Source of the DNA: Elusimicrobiota bacterium
GTDB lineage: Bacteria > Elusimicrobiota > Elusimicrobia > JACQJN01
NCBI GenBank assembly: GCA_016205045.1
Contig: JACQJM010000124.1
Location: forward strand, 1 to 10,324
DNA length: 10,324 bases
Direction of reading: 5' to 3'
In this document: positions 1 through 5,542 of the stretch, in pieces
Numbering within the stretch: the first letter of the stretch is position 1
Layout of the letters: each line of letters starts with the position of its first letter
Notes under the pieces: generated by a model
Told to the model about the DNA's origin: nothing
Databases searched by the model: none
Seen by the model: only the letters and a program-made list of their open reading frames with translations
Translations under genes and position numbers: made by a program

Positions 1-23
1 AAAGGGGACAGACCCCTTTTTTT
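1..23. repeat. short palindrome with GGGGACAGACCCC core
   Basis: Positions 1-7 (AAAGGGG) pair with 13-19 (CCCCTTT) around a five-base loop, and a run of T follows to 23 on the plus strand. The last bases overlap the TAA stop (22-24) of the minus-strand permease gene. The stem could stop transcripts of the ABC genes, but on the minus strand the downstream T-run would lie outside the window. GGGGACAGACCCC hairpins are also a common dispersed repeat in many bacterial genomes, which I recall rather than can show here. Confidence 0.5.
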
Positions 24-816
24 AGCCGCCGGCTGCCGTATACACACTCAATCCTCTTCTCCACACCGCCTTTGAAGCCCAAAACATGAACCCTATCCAA
101 AGAATCTGCATTCCCAATCCCTGAATAATCTCGGCCCGAGGAATTTTTTCCAAGTAGATACTGAGTGGGAAATAAATGAGATAGGGAAAAGGCAAAACGT
201 GCAGCATCCTCTGCAGGGAATGCGGAAGGATGTCCAGGGGAAAAAAGACTCCGGCCGTAAACTGCAAAAGCATTTCAAAGCAGAAAAGGGGACCGGAAGA
301 CTCCGAAGTCCAAAAAGCGAAAGAGCTCACCAAAAACGCCATGAAGAAGTAAATAAAAAAAGCGCTGCAAACAGAAAGAAAGAAAAAAACCAGAGAAGAA
401 GGTATCTTAGGAATGTAAAGAGAGGTTCTCAAGCACAAGACCAAAACCGTCACCTCCACCACCGCCGAAGAGAAAAACACCACCTTCTGAGAAAAATCCC
501 GGGCCAAACAGAACCCAATATAATGAATAGGCCGCATCAGATATCCCGAGAGTCTTCCCGAGGAAATCTCTCCCACCATATCCCAGGCATGGGTAGATAG
601 CACAAAAGCCCTCAAGAGATTCATGCAAAGCACGTAGGTGAACATCTGGGTTTTGCTATACCCTAAAAAGCTCTGCTGGTTCTGCATGAGAGCGGACCAC
701 AAAAAGTAGAGACTCAACAGAAGAGCCATAGAACGCACCCGGTCCATGATCAAGGAAGCCCTATGCTGCATCGTTTCTTGAAGACTCACACTAAAGACGT
801 GCCAGTATTTTTTCAT
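22..816 (-). CDS. ABC-2 type transporter permease (DUF990-like)
   Basis: A 264-residue polytopic inner-membrane protein, likely the membrane half of an exporter driven by the ATPase encoded just upstream. About six hydrophobic segments are visible, with the family-like pattern of a GRLSGYLMRPI segment after the second membrane span and, near residues 190-215, a stretch with FTAGVFFPLDILP followed by LPFPYLIYFPLSIYL. These match the DUF990 group of ABC-2 permeases (COG4587/COG3694 style), which usually work as two permeases plus one ATPase. A second permease, if present, would lie beyond position 1. The reading frame is open further upstream to 969, but that extension overlaps the ATPase end and reads through a repeat, so the ATG at 816 is preferred. 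It has a GAGG Shine-Dalgarno six bases upstream and gives the typical MKKYW-like start. The substrate is unknown. Confidence 0.85.
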   Translation of the reverse strand: MKKYWHVFSVSLQETMQHRASLIMDRVRSMALLLSLYFLWSALMQNQQSFLGYSKTQMFTYVLCMNLLRAFVLSTHAWDMVGEISSGRLSGYLMRPIHYIGFCLARDFSQKVVFFSSAVVEVTVLVLCLRTSLYIPKIPSSLVFFFLSVCSAFFIYFFMAFLVSSFAFWTSESSGPLFCFEMLLQFTAGVFFPLDILPHSLQRMLHVLPFPYLIYFPLSIYLEKIPRAEIIQGLGMQILWIGFMFWASKAVWRRGLSVYTAAGG

Positions 817-819
817 ATG

Positions 820-868
820 TCCCCTCACCCTCCCCTCTCCCCTGGCCGTATAGGAAAAGGGGCCAGGG
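820..868. repeat. dispersed palindromic repeat, copy A
   Basis: A 22-base core at 820-841 (TCCCCTCACCCTCCCCTC and four more bases) is identical to one at 2148-2169. Here it runs into a perfect eight-base inverted repeat, CCCTGGCC at 840-847 and GGCCAGGG at 861-868, with a 13-base loop. It fills most of the 88-base gap between the ATPase stop and the permease start. CCCTCACCC/CTCTCCC palindromes of this type are widespread intergenic repeats; that comparison is from memory. Confidence 0.7.
821..826 (-). promoter_or_regulatory. ribosome binding site inside repeat copy A
   Basis: On the minus strand the repeat ends in GGGTGAGGGGACAT directly before the permease ATG at 816. GAGG at 826-823 is six bases from the start codon, so the dispersed repeat itself appears to supply the translation signal. 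This supports the start at 816 over the longer frame. Confidence 0.5.
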
Positions 869-904
869 ACCATGCGAAAAGCTTTTCTCAATATCGCAAG
901 GCCC

Positions 905-2125
905 TCAAGGGGAGCGGGTGTCCAGAGGACGGGTGAGGACATTGGTAAACATGCTGCGGACCACCTCATCCAAGGGAGTCTCCGTGATGGTCAGATCCAT
1001 CACCGAGAACTGCGAGAGCAGATGACTAGCCACTCGAGACACCTCTTTTCGGGGCACCTCCATGACAACTCGACTAGCGGATAGGGCCCCCTCCAACACG
1101 CTGGGCTCCTCTAGCACGTTGAGCCCCTCTGGGGCTCCGGCTGGTACTCGGAGCTCTGTGGAATGTACTGGAGCCCCGGTTGGTACCCGTAGCTCTGTGG
1201 AGGGTGCTGGGGAACCGCTGGTCCCCGTAGCTCGTCTCGCCTCTCTGAGGCTCCCATCGTCCCTGAGCTCTGGGAGGGGGCCGCGAAGGGAGCTTCCCCC
1301 ATTGGAAACGATCTTTCCCATCGAAGCTACCTTCTCCAGAGGGACCGGCGATTGAAAGTCGACCGTCATCACTTTATGGGGGGCGTACTTTTCCACTACT
1401 TTTCTTAAGGAACCATCGTAAAGTAGTTTTCCCCGGTCGATAATGATTACTCTCTCGCACAAAGCCACCACATCATCCATATTGTGACTAGTCAAAAGGA
1501 TGGTCGCTTGAAATTTTTGGTTATACTCTTTAATAAACTGACGCATTCTTTTCTGCATGACTACGTCCAACCCCAGCGTAGGTTCATCTAAAAGCAACAG
1601 GTTGGGTCGATGCAGAAGAGCGGCACACAACTCCGCCTTCATTCGCTGTCCCAAAGACAGACGTTTGACGGGAATGTCTAAACACCCTTGAAGCTCCAGA
1701 AGATTCACCAATTCAGAAAGGGCTTCTTCATACTCCTTGTCTCCTAATTCATAAATTTCCTTATTGAGTTTGAAGGTTTCCTGGGCCGGGATTTCCCACC
1801 ACAACTGGGAGCGCTGCCCCATCACCAAAGAGATTTGTTTAAGAAACGACGTTCGTCTTTGATGAGGCGTGAATCCCAACACCTTCACTTCCCCCGAAGT
1901 AGAGTGTAAAAGCCCTGAAAGCATTTTAAGGGTCGTTGTTTTTCCGGCCCCATTGGCTCCCAAAAAACCGACCAACTCCCCCTTTTCAATGGAGAAACTC
2001 AAATCCTCTACCGCCTTCACCTCCCTAAATTTTCGGTGGAATAATGAGGAGAAAGCCCCCCTCAATCCTTCCGCTTTTTGAGGAACCAAAAAGATCTTGG
2101 AAAGATTATTTACTTGAATATCCAT
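905..2125 (-). CDS. ABC exporter ATP-binding protein with repeat insertion
   Basis: Cytoplasmic nucleotide-binding subunit (406 residues) of the ABC-2 exporter whose permease follows 88 bases downstream. Walker A is GANGAGKT (56-63), the ABC signature is LSLGQ (156-160), Walker B is LLLLDE (176-181) with the D-loop at 184-187, and the H-loop His is H214. The N-terminal stretch before the first strand (residues 12-36, with a LFHRKFREVKAVED-type segment) fits the COG4586 group that partners DUF990 permeases. That group is usually near 330 residues. The excess lies at about residues 275-350, a low-complexity Pro/Gly/Arg/Ser-rich block containing two 13-residue repeats that begin ELRVP. Normal-looking family sequence resumes at SRVVMEVPRKEV and ends with a TITETPLDEVVRSMF-like tail. 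The ATPase core is intact, so the protein is probably functional. The ATG at 2125 has no clear Shine-Dalgarno. Acyl-CoA dehydrogenase lies 75 bases upstream; co-transcription is possible but not shown. Confidence 0.9.
   Translation of the reverse strand: MDIQVNNLSKIFLVPQKAEGLRGAFSSLFHRKFREVKAVEDLSFSIEKGELVGFLGANGAGKTTTLKMLSGLLHSTSGEVKVLGFTPHQRRTSFLKQISLVMGQRSQLWWEIPAQETFKLNKEIYELGDKEYEEALSELVNLLELQGCLDIPVKRLSLGQRMKAELCAALLHRPNLLLLDEPTLGLDVVMQKRMRQFIKEYNQKFQATILLTSHNMDDVVALCERVIIIDRGKLLYDGSLRKVVEKYAPHKVMTVDFQSPVPLEKVASMGKIVSNGGSSLRGPLPELRDDGSLREARRATGTSGSPAPSTELRVPTGAPVHSTELRVPAGAPEGLNVLEEPSVLEGALSASRVVMEVPRKEVSRVASHLLSQFSVMDLTITETPLDEVVRSMFTNVLTRPLDTRSP
1131..1247. repeat. 39-bp tandem repeat inside the ABC ATPase gene
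   Basis: Three units start at 1131, 1170 and 1209, each opening with a GGGGCTCCGG-like box followed by a TGGTAC/TGGTCC box and a G/TAGCTC box. The first two units are close copies; the third is degenerate. The 39-bp period keeps the frame and gives 13-residue protein repeats (ELRVPAGAPEG and ELRVPTGAPVHST). Inside the first unit GCTCCG (1134-1139) and CGGAGC (1149-1154) form a small stem. Confidence 0.75.
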
Positions 2126-2147
2126 GGATTTTGACCAGCAAAAATAG

Positions 2148-2187
2148 TCCCCTCACCCTCCCCTCTCCCACAAGGGGCGAGGGAAAA
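2148..2187. repeat. dispersed palindromic repeat, copy B
   Basis: Shares the 22-base core with copy A (2148-2169). It folds as CCCTC (2161-2165) with GAGGG (2179-2183) and CCC (2167-2169) with GGG (2175-2177), leaving one mismatch and a five-base loop. It sits in the 75-base gap between the acyl-CoA dehydrogenase stop and the ATPase start and could reduce read-through or stabilise a processed transcript end, but no T-run follows. Confidence 0.65.
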
Positions 2188-2200
2188 CCCGTCGTGGTTG

Positions 2201-3349
2201 TTATTCACTTAATAAGTGGCGGGAAATGATAAGCTCCTGAATCTGACTGGAACCTTCTCCGATCTGGTACAGTTTGGAATCTCTGAAGTACCTCTGAACC
2301 GCACAGTCCAATGTCGCTCCATACTCCCCAAATAAATCGATTGCTTGAGTGGTCGCCTTCATGACCAACTCTCCGCTGAAAAGCTTGGACATGGAGGCTT
2401 CCTTGGAATAAGGTTTTCCCTGATCGCACAACACTGCTGCCCGAAGCATCAAAAAACGGGCTGCATCGATTTCGGTGGCTAAATCCGCCAAAAACTTCTG
2501 GGCCGAAGTGAGTCCCGGTGAATCCCCAATCTTAAATTTCTTCTTTCGCTCTTTTACCCACTTTACCCCTTCTTCCAGGGCCCCTCGCGCCATGCCAATA
2601 GAGATGCCGGAAATCCCCACCCGGCCCGCATCAAGAATTTTCATGGCGTCTACAAAAGCCCGTCCCGGCTTCCCCAGTAAATTTTCTTTAGGTAGCTTCA
2701 TGTTGGTCAGGTGAAGCTGGGCCGTATCGGAGGCATGAAGACCCATTTTCTTTTCGACTTTGCCCACCTGAAGTCCCGGCGTTCCTTTCTCCGCCACAAA
2801 CGCTGAGATGGATTGGCTGTTCATGGCATCCGAAGTGTGAGCGAAAATGACATATACGCCCGCCACGCTTCCCTGAGTGGTGAAGGTTTTGGACCCATTG
2901 ATCACCCAATGCCCGTTCTCCTGGACCGCGCGGGTCTTGATCCCTGAGGCGTCCGATCCGGCTCCAGGCTCGGTCAACGCCCAAGCTCCCAACACCTCCC
3001 CCTTTGCTAACCGAGGAATATATTTTTTCTTTTGTTCTTCGTTGCCGGCAATGAAAATGTGGCTGGAGCAGAGAGAATTGTGGGATTCAACCGTTAATGC
3101 TACGGAAGAATCGACTCGCCCGATCTCTTCTAATATCAGACAGTAACTCACCATGTCCAGGTTCTGGCCCCCGTATTCCTTGGGAAAGGGAATGCCCAAA
3201 AGACCGTGTTTTTTTAATCCTTCCACAGCTTCCCAGGCAAAGGTTTCCTTCAGGTCGTTTTGCTGAGCGCGGGGAGCCAGTTCCCGAGTACAAAAATCCC
3301 TGACTTTCAACTGAATTTGCTTCTGTTGGGGAGTGAGTTCAAAATTCAT
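2201..3349 (-). CDS. acyl-CoA dehydrogenase
   Basis: A 382-residue flavoprotein expected to oxidise an acyl-CoA to the 2-enoyl-CoA and pass electrons to electron-transfer flavoprotein. The N-terminal helical domain, central beta domain and C-terminal helical domain are all present and the length is typical. The first family signature is ALTEPGAGSDASG (124-136). The C-terminal signature region reads QAIDLFGEYGATLDCAVQRY and then FRDSK (335-359), with Glu where the second Gly of the usual GG pair stands. The likely catalytic base is E365 in YQIGEGSSQIQ, the short-chain/butyryl-CoA dehydrogenase position. The exact chain-length preference cannot be read. The frame is open to 3556, but the start at 3349 (MNFELTPQQ) matches the family, and the upstream frame runs through a dispersed repeat and a probable promoter. 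It points away from the secreted-protein operon that starts at 3574. Confidence 0.92.
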   Translation of the reverse strand: MNFELTPQQKQIQLKVRDFCTRELAPRAQQNDLKETFAWEAVEGLKKHGLLGIPFPKEYGGQNLDMVSYCLILEEIGRVDSSVALTVESHNSLCSSHIFIAGNEEQKKKYIPRLAKGEVLGAWALTEPGAGSDASGIKTRAVQENGHWVINGSKTFTTQGSVAGVYVIFAHTSDAMNSQSISAFVAEKGTPGLQVGKVEKKMGLHASDTAQLHLTNMKLPKENLLGKPGRAFVDAMKILDAGRVGISGISIGMARGALEEGVKWVKERKKKFKIGDSPGLTSAQKFLADLATEIDAARFLMLRAAVLCDQGKPYSKEASMSKLFSGELVMKATTQAIDLFGEYGATLDCAVQRYFRDSKLYQIGEGSSQIQELIISRHLLSE

Positions 3350-3363
3350 CGCTCTTATCGAGA

Positions 3364-3393
3364 ATAATATCATTTTTTGAAACCCTGCCTCAA
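3364..3393 (-). promoter_or_regulatory. probable extended -10 promoter of acyl-CoA dehydrogenase
   Basis: On the minus strand TTGAGG (3393-3388) and TATTAT (3369-3364) are 18 bases apart, and a TGA just before the -10 box makes a TGn extended -10. Transcription would start only about seven bases before the ATG at 3349, giving an almost leaderless message. An alternative ATG at 3373 would fall on the -10 box, which argues against that start. Confidence 0.35.
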
Positions 3394-3436
3394 AAACTCG
3401 AACCTGCGGTCGTGTTACAGATGCCTTGATCCATTC

Positions 3437-3509
3437 GATTCCACTCAGTCCTTCGACTCCGCTCAGGATGGTGAGCGAAAGTCGAATCCAGATGGTTAGC
3501 GGAGTTGAA
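3437..3509. repeat. dispersed repeat with TTCGACTCCGCTCAGG core
   Basis: TTCGACTCCGCT at 3452-3463 is matched in reverse at 3498-3509 (11 of 12 bases, the exception a G-T pair). Nested inside are CGCTCA (3460-3465) with TGAGCG (3472-3477), and flanking GATTC (3437-3441) with GAATC (3484-3488). The CTCAGTCCTTCGACTCCGCT type of sequence is a frequent dispersed intergenic repeat in unrelated bacterial genomes, recalled rather than searched. It occupies the divergent intergenic region and ends nine bases before the -35 box of the plus-strand operon. The rest of 3350-3573 is explained by the two promoters. Confidence 0.65.
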
Positions 3510-3517
3510 ACGAAGTA

Positions 3518-3546
3518 TTGACAACTAAAACAAAGGAATATAAACT
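3518..3546 (+). promoter_or_regulatory. sigma70-like promoter of the secreted-protein operon
   Basis: A perfect TTGACA box at 3518-3523 is followed after 17 bases by TAAACT (3541-3546), or after 15 bases by TATAAA (3539-3544). The start codon at 3574 lies close downstream, with AGAGGAG at 3561-3567 as its ribosome binding site, so the leader would be about 20-25 bases. Confidence 0.55.
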
Positions 3547-3573
3547 TCAAGATCACTACTAGAGGAGAACACC

Positions 3574-4128
3574 ATGTTCAAGAAATTATCTCTCACCCTT
3601 CTTTGCCTAAGCCTGGCAGGCTCAGTCCGATCCCAAGAAAATGCACCCCCGACCCCCTCCTCCGAAAATACCGACTCCAAAGAACAGCGACAAGAGGAGC
3701 GACAAGAACTCCGAGAGCACGAAAGAAAAGAGCACAAGGATCTCGTGCAACATGAACGGGAAGAGCGCCAAGAGCTCAGAGAAACCGCTAAACAATTCCA
3801 TGAACAGATAAACATCGACCGTAAAAACTTTGAACAAAGAATGAAGGACGAGCGCAAAACATTCATGGACAGTTTGACCGGCAAATCTCCAGAAGAGCGT
3901 CGAAAACTGACGCAAGATTTTCACACCCAACAACAGGAAAAAAGGCGCGCTTTTAAAGAAGAGCAAAGAGGAAAGCGCGAGTCTTTTCAGCAAAAGCAAC
4001 GTACCCAGTGGCAGCAGCTAAAAGAACACCAGCAACAAGAAAAGAAAGAAATGCACCAGCATCATCAGATGGAAAGGCACGAACTACATCAACATCAGAA
4101 AGGAGAACGTCACGAACATAAGCATTAA
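3574..4128 (+). CDS. secreted charged coiled-coil protein with His-rich tail
   Basis: No family recognised. The 184-residue product has a Sec signal peptide (KK at 3-4, hydrophobic core 5-16, likely cleavage after S20 in SVRS-QE) and no lipobox, so the mature part should be periplasmic or released. After a short Pro/Ser linker (24-36) almost the whole chain is Glu, Lys, Arg, Gln and His in a long predicted helix (37-150). The last 33 residues (152-184) hold ten His, in clusters such as HQHH and HEHKH, which could bind Ni, Cu, Zn or Co. The mature part has no Cys. Translation starts at ATG 3574 with AGAGGAG six bases upstream. It is the first gene of a five-gene operon and is followed after 16 bases by a second secreted repeat protein. 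A metal-buffer or envelope-spacer role is a guess. Confidence 0.85.
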   Translation: MFKKLSLTLLCLSLAGSVRSQENAPPTPSSENTDSKEQRQEERQELREHERKEHKDLVQHEREERQELRETAKQFHEQINIDRKNFEQRMKDERKTFMDSLTGKSPEERRKLTQDFHTQQQEKRRAFKEEQRGKRESFQQKQRTQWQQLKEHQQQEKKEMHQHHQMERHELHQHQKGERHEHKH

Positions 4129-4144
4129 CCTAAAAGGAGAACCC

Positions 4145-4714
4145 ATGAAAAAAATACATGCCCTGCCTGTACTACTGCTTTCATTGACGCTCACTAGTTC
4201 AACTAAAGCTCAGGAAGAAACCGCACCCACTCCACCCCCAGCTGCCGAAACCCAGCCTGCGATACCCACGGAACCCACCATGGCTCCTACTCCCCCCAGC
4301 GGAGAACACATAGGTCAGATGCCTCCCGAACAGAAAGAAGAGAAGCGTGAACACCGAGGCAAAAGGCGTGCAAGACGCGGAAAACGCCTGGAACGCCAAG
4401 GGGATCGCTTGGAAAATCGCGGTGAAATGCGTGAAGAACGAGGTAAGGGTTTGGAAAGGGCGGGGGAACGCGTTGAAAATGCTGGAGAGAGGATGGAACA
4501 GCGTGCCGACCAACTCAAAGAGGCGGGTCATGAACAAGCAGCTGAGCGCCTAGAACAACAAGGTCAACGCATGGAACAACGCGGCGAAAGAATGCAGAAT
4601 CGCGGGGAAAGAATGCAAAATCAAGGGGAAAGAATGCAGAGACGCGGGGAACAGCAGCAAAATCGTGGAGAAAGAATGCAACGTCAAGGTCGCCGGATAG
4701 GTGGCCAACATTAA
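4145..4714 (+). CDS. secreted heptad-repeat protein, Gly every seventh residue
   Basis: No family recognised. The 189-residue product has a Sec signal peptide (likely cleavage after A22 in STKA-QE), a Pro/Thr/Ala-rich linker (26-61), and then a repeat domain to the C-terminus. Gly recurs at 72, 79, 86, 93, 100, 107, 114 and 128 (Ala at 121), and after a five-residue phase shift at 140, 147, 154, 161, 168, 175 and 182. The unit is close to G-E-R-(L/M/V)-(E/Q)-(N/Q/R)-(R/Q), for example GERMQNR. It has one hydrophobic residue per seven, unlike a standard coiled coil with two. The domain is very rich in Arg, Gln and Glu. An AAAGGAG ribosome binding site lies just ahead of ATG 4145. It follows the His-rich secreted protein and precedes a small membrane protein in the same operon. 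The two secreted proteins may act together; their partner is unknown. Confidence 0.85.
   Translation: MKKIHALPVLLLSLTLTSSTKAQEETAPTPPPAAETQPAIPTEPTMAPTPPSGEHIGQMPPEQKEEKREHRGKRRARRGKRLERQGDRLENRGEMREERGKGLERAGERVENAGERMEQRADQLKEAGHEQAAERLEQQGQRMEQRGERMQNRGERMQNQGERMQRRGEQQQNRGERMQRQGRRIGGQH
4583..4687 (+). repeat. five 21-bp tandem repeats coding for GERMQNR units
   Basis: Units start at 4583, 4604, 4625, 4646 and 4667, with consensus near GGGGAAAGAATGCAGAATCG. The DNA identity between units is high (GGGGAA shared by three in a row), which suggests recent unit duplication. The older repeats upstream in the same gene keep only the protein pattern. Confidence 0.8.
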
Positions 4715-4737
4715 TTAGTTTTGCTCAAAGAAATTTT

Positions 4738-5037
4738 GTGGAAACATACTATGCCATTTGTGTAGGATTGGCCACCCTGGCGATCACCGCAGGAGTAGTT
4801 TTTCTAGTTTCCACTCTGCTTCAATTGAGAAAAACGGCCCTCAAAGTGGAGGAAATGGCTAAGCATCTGGATGAACATGCGGAAAGATTTAGAAACGTCA
4901 GCACCGCCATCCAGGGTTTTTCGGAAGGAGTTCAATCGGGATGGGGCAAGGGGGCTCAATTCTTAGTGGGCTTAGCCACCACCATCAAAGAATCTCTTTC
5001 ACAAAAAACTAAAAACAAAAGGAACAAAAGCAATTAG
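4738..5037 (+). CDS. small DUF948-like membrane protein
   Basis: A 99-residue protein with one N-terminal membrane helix (about residues 5-27) followed by a charged amphipathic helix with LRKTALKVEEMAKHLDEHAE and a basic Lys/Asn-rich tail. This layout fits DUF948/YtxG-like proteins, bitopic membrane proteins of unclear function. It starts with GTG at 4738; no in-frame ATG precedes the membrane helix, and the upstream Shine-Dalgarno (AAAGA) is weak, so translation may be coupled to the gene 23 bases upstream. One base separates its stop from the next gene. The family call rests on topology and composition, since no diagnostic motif is known to me. Confidence 0.7.
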   Translation: METYYAICVGLATLAITAGVVFLVSTLLQLRKTALKVEEMAKHLDEHAERFRNVSTAIQGFSEGVQSGWGKGAQFLVGLATTIKESLSQKTKNKRNKSN

Positions 5038-5038
5038 A

Positions 5039-5542
5039 ATGCGGGAACTTCTAAAACGGTTTCTTAAAGACCCTCAATTTGAGAACCACATTCTTTTTTT
5101 AAAAAGCATTCCTCTTTTTCAAGACCTGAATGAGAAGGAGCTGGGCCGGCTTTTCCAGTGCCTTTACGCTCGGGTTTATGAACAAGAAGAGACTCTCTTT
5201 TCGGAAGGGGATGCAGGAAGAGCTCTTTTCATCGTGGAATCGGGACGGATTGAGCTTTTTAAAAAAGACTCCCAAGAACCCCGGCAAAAATTAACCATCC
5301 TAAAATCGGGTGATTTTTTCGGAGAGATGGCTATTCTCGAAGAATTACCGCGTTCCGCCAGCGCCATGGCACTGGAACAATCCCGCATCTACCTCCTTTA
5401 CAAAAATAAATTAGATAGCCTCCTGGTAGATTCTCCCAGAATCGGCGTGGCCATATTGACGCGCATGTCCCAACTTCTTTCCTCAAGGCTGAGAACCACC
5501 TCGGAGAAATTGATGCACCATGCCCGAAATACGGCCGCTTAA
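5039..5542 (+). CDS. stand-alone cyclic-nucleotide-binding domain protein
   Basis: A 167-residue cytoplasmic protein with a CRP-type cNMP-binding beta-roll. The segment FSEGDAGRALFIVESGRIEL (54-73) matches the conserved first half and the phosphate-binding cassette is GDFFGEMAILEELPRSASA (91-109), with G95, E96, R105 and S106 in the positions that hold cyclic nucleotide in CRP. After a C-terminal helix (about 130-160) the protein stops, with no helix-turn-helix, so it is not a complete CRP/FNR transcription factor. Its target is more likely another protein. Its ATG is one base after the previous stop, and its end overlaps the AI-2E permease gene by 23 bases, so synthesis with the membrane proteins is probably coupled. 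Whether it binds cAMP, cGMP or another ligand cannot be read from sequence. Confidence 0.88.
   Translation: MRELLKRFLKDPQFENHILFLKSIPLFQDLNEKELGRLFQCLYARVYEQEETLFSEGDAGRALFIVESGRIELFKKDSQEPRQKLTILKSGDFFGEMAILEELPRSASAMALEQSRIYLLYKNKLDSLLVDSPRIGVAILTRMSQLLSSRLRTTSEKLMHHARNTAA

Noticed and set aside
199..600. Plus-strand open frame opposite the ABC permease
   Set aside because: The Lys/Arg/His-rich translation is the complement of hydrophobic codons of the membrane protein; no family motif is seen.
817..969. N-terminal extension of the ABC permease to 969
   Set aside because: It would overlap the ATPase gene by 65 bases and translate the repeat, while the ATG at 816 has a good ribosome binding site.
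905..1303. The ABC ATPase as a frameshifted or broken gene because of its odd C-terminal block
   Set aside because: Family-like sequence resumes in the same frame after the block and all ATPase motifs are intact.
3350..3556. Extended N-terminus of acyl-CoA dehydrogenase from 3556
   Set aside because: The extra 69 residues run through a dispersed repeat and a probable promoter, and the family begins at the MNFELTPQQ start.
3525..3999. Minus-strand open frames opposite the His-rich protein gene
   Set aside because: Their Ser/Cys/Arg-rich and Leu/Phe-rich translations are mirror images of the Glu/Gln/Lys codons on the plus strand, which has a promoter, ribosome binding site and signal peptide.
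4583..4687. CRISPR-like array
   Set aside because: The 21-bp units are contiguous, without spacers, and code for a protein heptad in frame.
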